From contig JANYBV010000038.1 in the NCBI GenBank assembly GCA_025360605.1, positions 324,449 to 388,448 of the forward strand: DNA of 64,000 bases, written 5' to 3'. The position numbers were made by a program, and so were the translations under genes. Source of the stretch: Alphaproteobacteria bacterium. Its GTDB lineage: Bacteria > Pseudomonadota > Alphaproteobacteria > Rickettsiales > SXRF01. Every line of letters begins with the position of its first letter. Position 1 is the stretch's first letter. Below the pieces are notes generated by a model. It was not told the origin of the DNA. It worked only from the letters and a program-made list of their open reading frames with translations, and did not search any database. Shown piece by piece: positions 9,416 to 18,455 of the stretch.

Positions 9416-10129
9416 ATGAGCAAAGTCTATACAAATGCAAAACACGCGCTTGACGGGTTGTTGTTTGACGGCATGACCATTATGTCCGGCGGCTTTGGAT
9501 TGTGCGGGATTCCCGAGCATTGCATCCGTTATCTTAAAGAACATGGGGTTAAGGGCATCACATGGATTGCCAATAACTGCGGGGTAGATGATTTCGGTAG
9601 TGGTATATTACTGCACAGTCACCAGATCAAAAAAATGGTCGCTTCCTACGTGGGTGAAAACAAAACGTTTGAAAAACAGTTTCTTGAAGGTGTTCTGGAA
9701 GTGGAATTCAACCCACAAGGCACGCTGGCAGAGCGCATTCGTGCCGGTGGGTCGGGCATTCCGGCCTTTTACACCAAGACCGGTGCCGGCACGGTCATCG
9801 CCAAAGGTAAAGAAGAGCGTGATTTTAATGGCACCACCTATGTCATGGAAACGGCGCTGCATGCGGACGTTGCTATCGTCAAGGCATGGAAAGGCGATAC
9901 GACGGGTAACCTGATCTACCGCAAAACAGCGCGCAACTTTAACCCGATCATGGCGATGGCGGGCAAGGTCACGGTGGCCGAAGTGGAAGAGCTGGTGGAA
10001 CCAGGGCAACTTAATGCCAACGATATCCACACGCCTGGAATTTTCGTACAGCGTATTTTCAAGGGCGACCATTTCGAAAAGCGTATCGAATTCCTGACGA
10101 CAAAAGATAATCCTACCGGCAAAAAATAA
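9416..10129 (+). CDS. scoA: 3-oxoacid CoA-transferase subunit A
   Basis: A 237-residue alpha subunit of the class I CoA-transferases. The N-terminal motif is IMSGGFGLCGIPEH, and GGSGIPAFYTKTGAGT follows near residue 120. Together with the next gene it should move CoA between succinyl-CoA and a 3-oxoacid such as acetoacetate, linking ketone-body or PHB breakdown to central metabolism. The ATG at 9416 follows AGAGG by 8 bases. The gap to scoB is 10 bases, with a GGAG site in it. Substrate choice (succinyl versus acetyl donor) cannot be read from sequence alone. Confidence 0.93.
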   Translation: MSKVYTNAKHALDGLLFDGMTIMSGGFGLCGIPEHCIRYLKEHGVKGITWIANNCGVDDFGSGILLHSHQIKKMVASYVGENKTFEKQFLEGVLEVEFNPQGTLAERIRAGGSGIPAFYTKTGAGTVIAKGKEERDFNGTTYVMETALHADVAIVKAWKGDTTGNLIYRKTARNFNPIMAMAGKVTVAEVEELVEPGQLNANDIHTPGIFVQRIFKGDHFEKRIEFLTTKDNPTGKK

Positions 10130-10139
10130 GGAGATTACT

Positions 10140-10778
10140 ATGGTTTGGACCCACGAACAAATGTGCACGCGCGCGGCCCGTGAACTCAAAGACGGATACT
10201 ATGTCAATCTGGGGATCGGCATTCCCACGCAGGTGGCAAACTACATTCCCAAGGGTGTCAACTTTACCCTCCAGAGTGAAAACGGCATGCTGGGTATGGG
10301 CCCTTTTCCGACCAAGGAAACTGCTGATGCCGACCTGATCAATGCGGGTAAGCAAACGATCACGGAATTGCCGAACAGCTGCTATTTTGACAGCGCCACC
10401 TCGTTTGCCATGATTCGCGGCGGGCATGTGGATCTGGCTATTCTGGGTGCGTTGCAGGTATCGCAGGATGGCGACATCGCCAACTGGATGGTGCCTGGCA
10501 AAATGGTTAAGGGCATGGGCGGTGCAATGGATCTGGTGGCCGGTGTAAAAAAGGTAGTGGTGCTGATGGAGCATAACGCCAAGGACGGCGCTGCCAAGTT
10601 GGTGAAGGAATGCAACCTGCCGCTAACGGGCAAACGGGTGGTCAATATGGTGATCAGCGACCTTGGGGTTTTCACTATTGAATCCGGCAAGGTACAACTG
10701 ATCGAGCTGGCCGACGGGGTAACCTTAGACGAGATTCGCCAGCGTACCGAAGCTCCGTTTACCTCATTACTTAATTAA
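10140..10778 (+). CDS. scoB: 3-oxoacid CoA-transferase subunit B
   Basis: A 212-residue beta subunit of the same class I CoA-transferase. It shows GIGIPTQVANYIP near the N-terminus and the catalytic-glutamate segment QSENGMLGMGP around residue 50; the glutamate forms the CoA thioester. The AAGGAG ribosome-binding site is optimally spaced. The stop codon overlaps the start of the next gene as TAATG, suggesting all three are co-translated. Confidence 0.94.
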   Translation: MVWTHEQMCTRAARELKDGYYVNLGIGIPTQVANYIPKGVNFTLQSENGMLGMGPFPTKETADADLINAGKQTITELPNSCYFDSATSFAMIRGGHVDLAILGALQVSQDGDIANWMVPGKMVKGMGGAMDLVAGVKKVVVLMEHNAKDGAAKLVKECNLPLTGKRVVNMVISDLGVFTIESGKVQLIELADGVTLDEIRQRTEAPFTSLLN

Positions 10779-12208
10779 TGAGTAAAACCACCTTCCTCTT
10801 TCTCATTATCTTATGTGAGGGCTATATTGTACTGGCCTGCGAGTTGCTGGCTATCCGGCAGCTTATTCCCTTCGTTGGCAGCGGCACGGAGTGCGTCGCC
10901 ATTGTGATTAGTGGCGTTTTGCTGCCGCTGGCGGTTGGGTACCATCGGGGCGGTGGTGCGTTCAGCCGTATGTATCAGAGGAATAAGCGGCGTAAAAAAC
11001 CGGCGGTTTCCATTCGCACTATCCTGATGAAAAATATTCTTATCGCGTTTGGGGTGCTGTCGGTCGGATTATCCTTTCCCTTACTGGATGTGTTTTTCAG
11101 GCAGCTTTCGGCATGGGGTCTCCACCGCCTTTTGCAAACCGCTGTTTACAGCCTTATATTCCTGATCACGCCGATTTTTCTGCTGGGTCAGACGGTGCCG
11201 CTGGTCAGTAATTATTTTTCACGCCAGCGTTTAAGTGCCATTACCGGACGCATGTTGTTTTTTTCGACGACAGGTTCGTTTTTAGGGGCGGTTTTTTCGA
11301 CCGTGGTGCTGATGAGCGTGATTGGTGTCCACAACACGGTGATTGTAACACTGGGGTTGCTGTTCTTTTTATGTGTTTTGATTGCCAGACAAAAATTCAG
11401 TGCCGATGTACTCATCGGGGCGATATTGCTGGCGTGGGTGTGGATGGTTAACCAGTATATCAATACCCCTTTGCAGAAGATTGTTTCCGATAACGCTTAC
11501 AATACGATTGCGATCAGAAAAGAGCCTGAAGATGGGGTGACCTATTTTTTGATGAACCGTTCCATGTCTTCTTCGGTTGCCAAAGATCCTGCCAAGCGGT
11601 TTGCGTATCTTTTATACATCGAAGATAATTTTATCACCCCTATCGCTAAAAATGATACTCAACCGCTTGACATACTGGTGTTGGGTGCCGGTGGATTTAC
11701 CATAGGAATGTATGATGCGGTCAACCATTATACGTTTGTCGATATCGATAAGGCGCTGGAAAAAGTGGCAGAGATGCATTTGCTTCCCCAAAAGCTGACT
11801 CCTAATAAGCAGTTTGTTGTGTCGTCAGCACGGGCACTCGTTCACGGCACTGAAAAAAAATATGATATTGTTATTCTCGATACCTACACGAATTCTATGG
11901 CTATTCCGATGGAAACCATCAGCAGGGAATATTTGCTGGATGTTAAAGCTCACCTGAAGGATAAAGGGGTGGTGATCGCCAATATTGTGAGCAGCGCCAG
12001 CTTTGCCGACCGTTTTTCGGTACGCTACGACAATACGTTTTCCAGTGTGTTCCCAAGGCATTCGCGTCAGGTGGTGTATCCGGCGCTGATGACGTGGAAA
12101 GGCTTGGACTATGCAAACGTACTGTACATTGCCTACCACAATGCCTTCACCGATGACGACGTCATCTACAGCGATGACAAAAACACCTATTCCATGGATA
12201 TCAAGTAG
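10778..12208 (+). CDS. Membrane-fused spermidine-synthase-like methyltransferase-fold protein
   Basis: A 476-residue protein with five to seven predicted transmembrane helices in roughly the first 230 residues. A soluble C-terminal Rossmann domain follows, with the nucleotide-binding loop LDILVLGAGGFTIGMYDAV, the acidic residue motif FVDIDKALEKVAE and IVILDTY. This layout is typical of SpeE-like proteins fused to a membrane domain; their substrate is usually unknown and true polyamine synthesis cannot be assumed. It overlaps the end of scoB by one base and is followed two bases later by a TraX-like gene. Confidence 0.8.
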   Translation: MSKTTFLFLIILCEGYIVLACELLAIRQLIPFVGSGTECVAIVISGVLLPLAVGYHRGGGAFSRMYQRNKRRKKPAVSIRTILMKNILIAFGVLSVGLSFPLLDVFFRQLSAWGLHRLLQTAVYSLIFLITPIFLLGQTVPLVSNYFSRQRLSAITGRMLFFSTTGSFLGAVFSTVVLMSVIGVHNTVIVTLGLLFFLCVLIARQKFSADVLIGAILLAWVWMVNQYINTPLQKIVSDNAYNTIAIRKEPEDGVTYFLMNRSMSSSVAKDPAKRFAYLLYIEDNFITPIAKNDTQPLDILVLGAGGFTIGMYDAVNHYTFVDIDKALEKVAEMHLLPQKLTPNKQFVVSSARALVHGTEKKYDIVILDTYTNSMAIPMETISREYLLDVKAHLKDKGVVIANIVSSASFADRFSVRYDNTFSSVFPRHSRQVVYPALMTWKGLDYANVLYIAYHNAFTDDDVIYSDDKNTYSMDIK

Positions 12209-12210
12209 CC

Positions 12211-12951
12211 ATGCCAATGACAACGCCGAGTCGACCATTCAACAGCTGGGACATGATAAAAATCATCGGCTTGCTGTTTATGTTTGTCGACCATATAGGT
12301 GCCTATTTCTTTATTCATAATTTGTGGATGCGTTCGGTAGGCCGTGGTGCTGCTCCTATTTTTCTTTTTCTGGCCGGATATGCGTCCAGTTACCGTTTCA
12401 GCCGCGAGTTGCTGGTGCTGGCAGTCATCATGTTACTGTCCAATTTCATACTCGGGGAATACACACAGCCCCTCAATATCCTGTTTACCATCTTAGGGTG
12501 CCGCGCCCTTTTCCACCAGATGGAAAAACGTGGTAAGGCGATCGAAAAACCGTGGGAATGGTTCATCGTTCTTGCCTTGTTTATTGTGGTTACGTGCTTC
12601 CTTTTCCAGTACGGGACGCTCGGGGTGATGTTTGCGGTGTGCGGCTATATGAAACGCCGTCCCGATCGTTATTCGCTAACGCTCCAAAAGCTTTTCCTTG
12701 CCGGAACAATGCTGTGTTGTGCCGCTACATTTGCCCTGTTTTTTGATCTCGCCAGCTCTAACGTACTGCTTATGATTCCGGTGCTTGGCCTTGATTACTG
12801 GCTGCTGAGTACGCTGGAGATACGCACGCTCGACATGCGCCGTTTTCCGGCGTGGTTCACACGCATACTCGGGCTTATTTCCCATTATTCCGGACGTATT
12901 TACGTCGCCCACCTGCTCGTCATTTCGTGGGTAACGCATTATCCGATATAA
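12211..12951 (+). CDS. TraX-family membrane protein (putative acyltransferase)
   Basis: A 246-residue multi-spanning membrane protein. It begins FNSWDMIKIIGLLFMFVDHIGAYFF and continues WMRSVGRGAAPIFLFLAGYA, the hallmark of the TraX family. TraX of the F plasmid acetylates the pilin N-terminus; chromosomal TraX-like proteins are broader and mostly uncharacterised. It lies two bases after the spermidine-synthase-like gene and about 0.9 kb before virB2, with ridA in between on the opposite strand. A role in modifying the VirB2 pilin is only suggested by proximity. Confidence 0.78.
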   Translation: MPMTTPSRPFNSWDMIKIIGLLFMFVDHIGAYFFIHNLWMRSVGRGAAPIFLFLAGYASSYRFSRELLVLAVIMLLSNFILGEYTQPLNILFTILGCRALFHQMEKRGKAIEKPWEWFIVLALFIVVTCFLFQYGTLGVMFAVCGYMKRRPDRYSLTLQKLFLAGTMLCCAATFALFFDLASSNVLLMIPVLGLDYWLLSTLEIRTLDMRRFPAWFTRILGLISHYSGRIYVAHLLVISWVTHYPI

Positions 12952-12964
12952 CGGAGTCCGGAAG

Positions 12965-13468
12965 CTAAGCGATCTCGAAGGTCGCGTCCACTTCCACGGC
13001 AACGCCAAACGGCAGTTCGCTGACACCCACCGCAAAGCGGGCATGTTTGCCGGCCTCACCGAAGATAGCCACCATCATGTCGGACACGCCGTTCGCGACT
13101 TTAGGCTGATCGGTAAAACCTGCTGCTGAATTGACAAAAACGCCAAGGCGGATAACGCGCTTCACGCGGTCGAGATTGCCACCGCAGGCGGCGCGCAGGT
13201 GGGCGAGGATGTTGATGCCGCAGAGCTTGGCGGTGGCTTGCGCCTGTTCAACGGTGAATTCCTTGCCTGCCTTGCCGATGTCCTGCGGCTTGCCGTCTTT
13301 CATTGGCAGGGTGCCGGAAACGAATACCATGTTGCCGCTGACGACATAAGGAACGTAGTTTGCCGCCGGCATAACGGACGGTGGCAGGACGATGCCCATA
13401 GCTGCTAGTTTGGCATCAATGGTTCCGGCGGAAGTGGTGTGCTGTGAGGCGGTCGAGGATGAAGTCAT
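12965..13468 (-). CDS. ridA: RidA/YjgF-family imine deaminase
   Basis: A 167-residue protein of the RidA family, with [34 protein letters not shown] and the C-terminal [16 protein letters not shown]. RidA hydrolyses reactive enamine/imine intermediates made by PLP enzymes. This is the longer alphaproteobacterial type. The start at 13468 is chosen for its AAGGAG site six bases upstream; a longer in-frame version from 13519 is unlikely. It faces the TraX-like gene, with stops 13 bases apart. Confidence 0.9.
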   Translation of the reverse strand: MTSSSTASQHTTSAGTIDAKLAAMGIVLPPSVMPAANYVPYVVSGNMVFVSGTLPMKDGKPQDIGKAGKEFTVEQAQATAKLCGINILAHLRAACGGNLDRVKRVIRLGVFVNSAAGFTDQPKVANGVSDMMVAIFGEAGKHARFAVGVSELPFGVAVEVDATFEIA

Positions 13469-13838
13469 ACATAGCTCCTTGAAAATGAGGTTCGTGAATG
13501 GAATACAGCTTCGCTCCAAGCCTGTCTACCGGCTTGTAAAGGCGGTAAAACCAGTTAAGCAGGGCCATAAAGTAGTTAAACGCCGCTGAAAGTGCCTGCG
13601 GGCGGGCTATTTATTAAATATTCGTTAACGTAAATAGGGTATCGTAATGAATGGTTTTTTTGCTATTTTCGGTGCGTACTCGCAGGCAGGCAACACGAAT
13701 TCAGCACTTTTTTGATTAAATGTTTATTTTGTAAAAAAATTGTCACAAATTTTATGGTATGATACTAGTAGCTTGCAAATTGTGTCTATCTGATTTCGAG
13801 CAATAAATGGCGGGCTGCCGTTAGAAAAGGACGAGGGT
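13469..13838. promoter_or_regulatory. Divergent region between ridA and virB2, candidate virB promoter
   Basis: About 370 bases without a gene, becoming strongly AT-rich toward virB2. A TATGAT hexamer at 13758-13763, about 75 bases before the virB2 start, is the best candidate -10 box. No -35 box with proper spacing is convincing, although TTGTCA lies close by at 13739-13744. The ridA promoter should lie in the GC-richer left half. Confidence 0.3.
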
Positions 13839-14210
13839 GTGAAAAAGCAGGAAACCTTAAGGCCACTTCCGGATGTTGGGTACGGGGCAGTGCCGGTTAT
13901 ATTGTTTTGTGTTATGGCATGCGCCGTTCTTTGCGCTGGCAATGCTCTTGCGTATGGCGGTGGTGGCGGTGGCGGCGGCGGTTATTACGGTACCCCCATG
14001 AAAGACGTGTTATGCGAGATTGTGGACTGGTTCTCGGGCAATCTGGGACGTGGTCTGGCCACGATTGGTGTGTCGGCCGTTGCGATCGGCGCTATTTTTG
14101 GCAAAGTGTCGTGGGGGCTGGCGCTTACGGTCATTACCGGTGTTGTTGTCATGTTTGGTGCCTCTCAGGCGCTCGTTGATATCGGCGTCATTTCAGCAGG
14201 GGTGTGTTAG
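13839..14210 (+). CDS. virB2: VirB2-like T4SS pilin
   Basis: A 123-residue protein with a GTG start preceded by GAGGG. It has a long signal sequence ending near ALA (about residue 39), then a run of nine glycines, then two hydrophobic helices (GLATIGVSAVAIGAIFGKVSWGL and a following segment), as in the TrbC/VirB2 family. The motif G-K-x-x-W-G between the helices is typical. VirB2 is the major pilus/channel subunit. It opens the T4SS cluster and is separated from virB4 by 127 bases that contain no VirB3 reading frame. Confidence 0.85.
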   Translation: MKKQETLRPLPDVGYGAVPVILFCVMACAVLCAGNALAYGGGGGGGGGYYGTPMKDVLCEIVDWFSGNLGRGLATIGVSAVAIGAIFGKVSWGLALTVITGVVVMFGASQALVDIGVISAGVC

Positions 14211-14337
14211 GTCCGCTCAGCAGGGTGCAGCTGTCGGATGGTAGCCGTCTTTAGGGTTTGTTAAACGGAATCTGATACAGTTACGGGCTTATTATTCAGT
14301 TGGAAAGTGGCGATAAGAAAAAGAAGGACTAAAGACT

Positions 14338-16779
14338 ATGTTGCTTTCTTTCAAAAACAAATCCGGCGGCGTGGTCAGCGATCCTGCCCAGCTGGGTGAA
14401 AATGAAATCGAAGCTGTTGCATTTGCCCCTTCGGAAATGTCCGAATTTATCCCCTATTACTGCCATTATAACGCTCATACGCTGCTCACCAAAAACGGTG
14501 AGGTGATGCAGGTGATTAAAATCACCACCAACCTTGCCGGTCTGGACTATGAAAGCAGTACGGACGCATCGTCCATTGTGCGCGAGGCTATCCGCCAGTC
14601 GGTTCTTGAAAATGTCGACACCGACAAAATCGGCATCTGGTTCCATACGGTAAGGAAACGCAAATCCATTCGCTACCGTGGTAAATTCAAGGAAGAATTT
14701 GCCAACGATGTGCAGGCGGAGTGGCAGCGCCTCCATCGCTGGAAATACCAATATTACAACGAAATTTATGTCAGCGTGCTGTTCGACGGCCAGACATCGA
14801 GCATGCTGGACACCAAGAATTTAAAAAATATCATGCTGACCAAGCGGAACCGCTATTTCCGCAATGCTTATATTGACGCAGCCTATGAAGAGCTGGACCG
14901 CATTGTACAGGGCATGGTTGCAAGCATTTCGCAGAAGTTCAATGTGCAGCGCCTTTCGGTGGTAGAGCGCGTCCCGCCGGCGAACGAACTGCCCATCAAC
15001 CAGAGCGTATTTTACTCGGAGCTGATGGAGTTTGTCGGGCTGTTGGTCAATTTACGTTCGGAATCTATGTTGCTTCCCGAGATGGATGTCAGCCAGACTT
15101 TGGCTAATACGGTACAGACCTTTGGGTTTAATGCGCTCGAAACCCGAAATGAAGCGGGCAAACGACGTTTCTCTGCGATCCTGACATTGAAACAATATCG
15201 TGAAGTGCCGCTGGAAACGCTGGATAAGCTGGTGCAGGCTCCCATGGAGTTTATCCTGACACAATGCTTCCATTTTATTCCTGCCACGGGCGCACTCCAG
15301 CAGTACAAGGAGCAGAAACAGCTGTTCGACATGAGCGGTGATATTTATTGCACTCAGGCTTCCGGCATCGAAGACATGATGTCGAGCGTATCGGGGCAGC
15401 CGACGGATTTCGGGGAACACCAGACCAGCATCATGGTGCTGGCGGATGAATACAAACAGCTGGATAGTGAAATCGTCAAAGTGCAGTCTGCCTTTGCTGA
15501 TCTGGGGCTGATTACTATCAGGGAAGACGTGAAGCTGGAGGAATGCTTCTGGTCGCAGTTACCGGGTAATTTTGAGTTTATCCGCCGCCGCGATACCATC
15601 AATACGACGCGTATCGGCGGATTCTGCCGCCTGAATCGCTACCCTCAGGGAACCGCGATGAACAACCACTGGGGCGATGCCATTACCATTTTGCCGACGC
15701 TGGTGGGTTCACCCTATTTCTTCAATTTCCATTTTCAGGATAACGGCCACACCATTATCCATGATTTTAATTCATTCGGTGATCCTACCTGCAATATCAT
15801 GATGAATTTCTTTCTGGTGCAAACGCGTAAATGCGATGCCAGAATAGCGGTGTTTGACCGCTCCCGTTCGGCGAATTTATTGTTTCAGAAAATGCAGGGG
15901 CGCTACCATAATTTTCCGGTACTGAGCCGTTCGCTTGAAGAGGAGCCGTCCAGCTTCAACCCGTTTAGGATGGAAGATATTCCGAGGAACCGTTCGTTTC
16001 TCGTTGCATGGTGCGGCATGCTGATTGCACCCGAGCGCGGCTTTACCGAAATCCAAAAAAACAAAGTGAGAGAGGCGGTCGACACGCTCTACACACAGTC
16101 TGATGACCGCCGCAATATGGCGGGCTTTATCGAGTGCCTCGCAGGCGTTGATCCTGCGTTGGCCAAGGCATTGTCACGCTGGCACGGTGAAGGCGTATAT
16201 GCGGGTATTTTTGACGGGATTGAAGAATCGTTCAATCCCATGGATACGATGAATGCCTTTGATATGACTCCGGTGGTGAAACACAAGGAATGCACGCTCC
16301 CTATTTTTGCCTATCTTCTGCACCGGTTGGTGGCTTCGGTGGATGGCCGCCCGATGATGATACTCATCTATGATGCGTGGGATTTGCTTGAAAATTCGTT
16401 TATTGCGCCGCGTCTGGATAGCCTGCTGGAAATGCTTCAACAAAATAATACGGCAGTCATTCTGACCAACAGCAAGCCACTACAAAGTGCCCAGAGTTAC
16501 ATTTTCAGCAGTGTCATTAAACATTGTGCTTCACAGATCATTTTGCCGGATGACATTTCCCGCGATTACACCTCTGTTCCGGAGCTTGGGATTAACGAAG
16601 CAGAGGCGCTAAAACTGGTGAGAATGGATCGCCAAAAAGGGGATTTTTTCCTCAAGCAGAACGGTGAAACGATCGCTTTGCGGGCCTTTCTCAAAGAGAT
16701 GGAAGATATATATGCCGTATTTTCGAATGACAGTAAAAATCTGGCGGCAGCACTGGGTAAGTTTAGCAGCAATAAGTAA
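14338..16779 (+). CDS. virB4: VirB4-family protein with degenerate ATPase motifs
   Basis: At 813 residues it has full VirB4/CagE length, including the N-terminal domain (YCHYNAHTLLTKNGEVMQVI). The C-terminal RecA-like fold is still recognisable from GHTIIHDFN, AVFDRSRSANLLFQKM and the DAWDLLEN region. However, the Walker A site reads D-F-N-S-F-G-D-P-T around residues 476-484, with no invariant lysine. The Walker B acidic pair is replaced by Y-D at 678-679, and the usual A-T-Q-S motif is L-T-N-S. It therefore probably does not hydrolyse ATP. Rickettsiales carry two VirB4 copies, one of them similarly degenerate and in some genera located beside virB2. An active VirB4 is expected elsewhere in the genome. 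Confidence 0.87.
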   Translation: MLLSFKNKSGGVVSDPAQLGENEIEAVAFAPSEMSEFIPYYCHYNAHTLLTKNGEVMQVIKITTNLAGLDYESSTDASSIVREAIRQSVLENVDTDKIGIWFHTVRKRKSIRYRGKFKEEFANDVQAEWQRLHRWKYQYYNEIYVSVLFDGQTSSMLDTKNLKNIMLTKRNRYFRNAYIDAAYEELDRIVQGMVASISQKFNVQRLSVVERVPPANELPINQSVFYSELMEFVGLLVNLRSESMLLPEMDVSQTLANTVQTFGFNALETRNEAGKRRFSAILTLKQYREVPLETLDKLVQAPMEFILTQCFHFIPATGALQQYKEQKQLFDMSGDIYCTQASGIEDMMSSVSGQPTDFGEHQTSIMVLADEYKQLDSEIVKVQSAFADLGLITIREDVKLEECFWSQLPGNFEFIRRRDTINTTRIGGFCRLNRYPQGTAMNNHWGDAITILPTLVGSPYFFNFHFQDNGHTIIHDFNSFGDPTCNIMMNFFLVQTRKCDARIAVFDRSRSANLLFQKMQGRYHNFPVLSRSLEEEPSSFNPFRMEDIPRNRSFLVAWCGMLIAPERGFTEIQKNKVREAVDTLYTQSDDRRNMAGFIECLAGVDPALAKALSRWHGEGVYAGIFDGIEESFNPMDTMNAFDMTPVVKHKECTLPIFAYLLHRLVASVDGRPMMILIYDAWDLLENSFIAPRLDSLLEMLQQNNTAVILTNSKPLQSAQSYIFSSVIKHCASQIILPDDISRDYTSVPELGINEAEALKLVRMDRQKGDFFLKQNGETIALRAFLKEMEDIYAVFSNDSKNLAAALGKFSSNK

Positions 16780-16800
16780 CATTGCGGATGAATAAATCGC

Positions 16801-18324
16801 ATGGGTAAGATAAAACGGATAGTGTTGATCTTAGTAGCGACCATCAGTGTGGTGTTGATGCCCGTGGCTGCGAACGCTGCCGGTTTGCTCCAATGCGATA
16901 ATGGTGGCCACGCAGTGGCTAACACCAGCCTGTTTGATGCCGATCCGGCAACGGATCCGGGTAAAAAATCGGGCGTATGCCAGTACACCGACCAGCCTCC
17001 GGTTCAGCATGTTTTCAGTCTGGTGATTTGTGAATTCGTGGTTATTTTGAATTCAATCATGGACGACATGTATTGTGGAATCCATTACTACATGATCAAT
17101 GTCATTTCCGCTTTACTGACGCTGTATGTAGCCGTATACGGAGCTCAGATTCTGATGGGCACAGCGCAGTTAACGACGCGCGATTCGATGATTCGCCTGC
17201 TGAAACTGTCGTTTATTTACGTGTTTTCGACCAAATCTGCCTACGGAATCAGTTTCATTTTCCGGTTTTTCCTTGCGTTTATCGGAGATGCCAGTACGGC
17301 CGTACTCAACACCCTTTCCAGTCAGGTCGGCCCAAAGTCGGATGGTCTGTGTAAGTTTGACGGGCTGGTGAGCAATGACATCATGTCGATGTATAATTTT
17401 CTTGATTACCTCGTGTGCCACTCGTTGATTGGACCTGCCAGTCAAGCCAACACCAAAGTGCAGGGGCTGATGTTTGCCATGGTCATTGCGTTGCCACCTA
17501 TGACGTTGTTGTTCCAGTGGTGGGTCATGACGACGATTAAAACGCTGGTGATGACGTTGGTGGCATTTTTACAGGCGCTGGCGGGCATTGCTTTTCTCAC
17601 GACGTTGAGTCCGGTTTTCCTTGGATTTTTCTTGTTTGAAAGCACGAAATATGTGTTTGATAACTGGCTGCGTTATCTGACTTCCTTTTCGGTGCAGGTG
17701 GTGATGGTGCTGGCGATTGTGGTATTCTGGATTTTAACCATCGATCAGTTTGTGGTGTTCTTCAACGACATGTCCAAGCTGATTTTCCCATATAAACCCG
17801 TCAAGACAGAAGCCTCTCTTTTTCTGCCCTCCAATGGCTGGGGTATCTGCCCGGGAGTTTATGGCACGGATACTAACGGATTGCCGACAGCCAAATGCGA
17901 TACGGACAAGCAGGGGCGGGTATTTGATGCCGAACCTCCGGAATGCACCAAGGATTCAAGTGTCAGCCCGCCGACTTGGACTTGTAACCCACCTAATTCT
18001 GCCTATTGGCAGGAAGATGGTTTGCAGCTGATTCCGCCGGAGAAAATTATCAATCAGGGTGAGTTTCTCTATTTCGTCTTTTATCACTTGTTCACACTGT
18101 TGCTGATTAGCTACTGTTACAGCGTATTACTTGGCAAGGCGAAAGACATCGCACGCAGTCTTGCCGGACCTGCTTCTGCTCCGCAACTGGTTCCTGGTTT
18201 TGGGAACGGGTTGGGCAGCACTAAAAATTTCCAGGCACCTGGCTTTGCTGGCCGCAATCCGAATCAGGGTCAGGCGGCAAAAAATCTTGGAGAAGATTTC
18301 CGTAAACTGGTCGGCAATCGCTGA
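16801..18324 (+). CDS. virB6: VirB6/TrbL-like T4SS inner-membrane channel protein
   Basis: A 507-residue protein with a cleavable-looking signal (to about residue 26, ANAA). A cysteine-containing periplasmic segment follows, then about six to seven transmembrane helices between residues 65 and 310, a periplasmic loop rich in Cys and Pro (about residues 340-405), and a last helix near residue 430. The hydrophobic core with WWVMTTIKTLVMTLVAFLQALAGIAFL is typical of VirB6/TrbL. It forms part of the inner-membrane translocation channel. It follows virB4 by 21 bases, the same neighbour order as in the rvh systems, but here there is only one copy. Confidence 0.85.
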   Translation: MGKIKRIVLILVATISVVLMPVAANAAGLLQCDNGGHAVANTSLFDADPATDPGKKSGVCQYTDQPPVQHVFSLVICEFVVILNSIMDDMYCGIHYYMINVISALLTLYVAVYGAQILMGTAQLTTRDSMIRLLKLSFIYVFSTKSAYGISFIFRFFLAFIGDASTAVLNTLSSQVGPKSDGLCKFDGLVSNDIMSMYNFLDYLVCHSLIGPASQANTKVQGLMFAMVIALPPMTLLFQWWVMTTIKTLVMTLVAFLQALAGIAFLTTLSPVFLGFFLFESTKYVFDNWLRYLTSFSVQVVMVLAIVVFWILTIDQFVVFFNDMSKLIFPYKPVKTEASLFLPSNGWGICPGVYGTDTNGLPTAKCDTDKQGRVFDAEPPECTKDSSVSPPTWTCNPPNSAYWQEDGLQLIPPEKIINQGEFLYFVFYHLFTLLLISYCYSVLLGKAKDIARSLAGPASAPQLVPGFGNGLGSTKNFQAPGFAGRNPNQGQAAKNLGEDFRKLVGNR

Positions 18325-18455
18325 CGATTCATCATAACACGTTCGTGTAAATAGCAAATTCCGTTGTTTGTTAACTCTTTATTTATTAATTTTTCCTAGA
18401 TTGGCTAGTGTGTAAGAGTTGTTTGTACTAAAATTTTACAGTTAGTAAGTGAATA

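Noticed and set aside
14211-14337. Searched for virB3 between virB2 and virB4
   Set aside because: No frame with the short two-part hydrophobic pattern of VirB3 fits in this gap.
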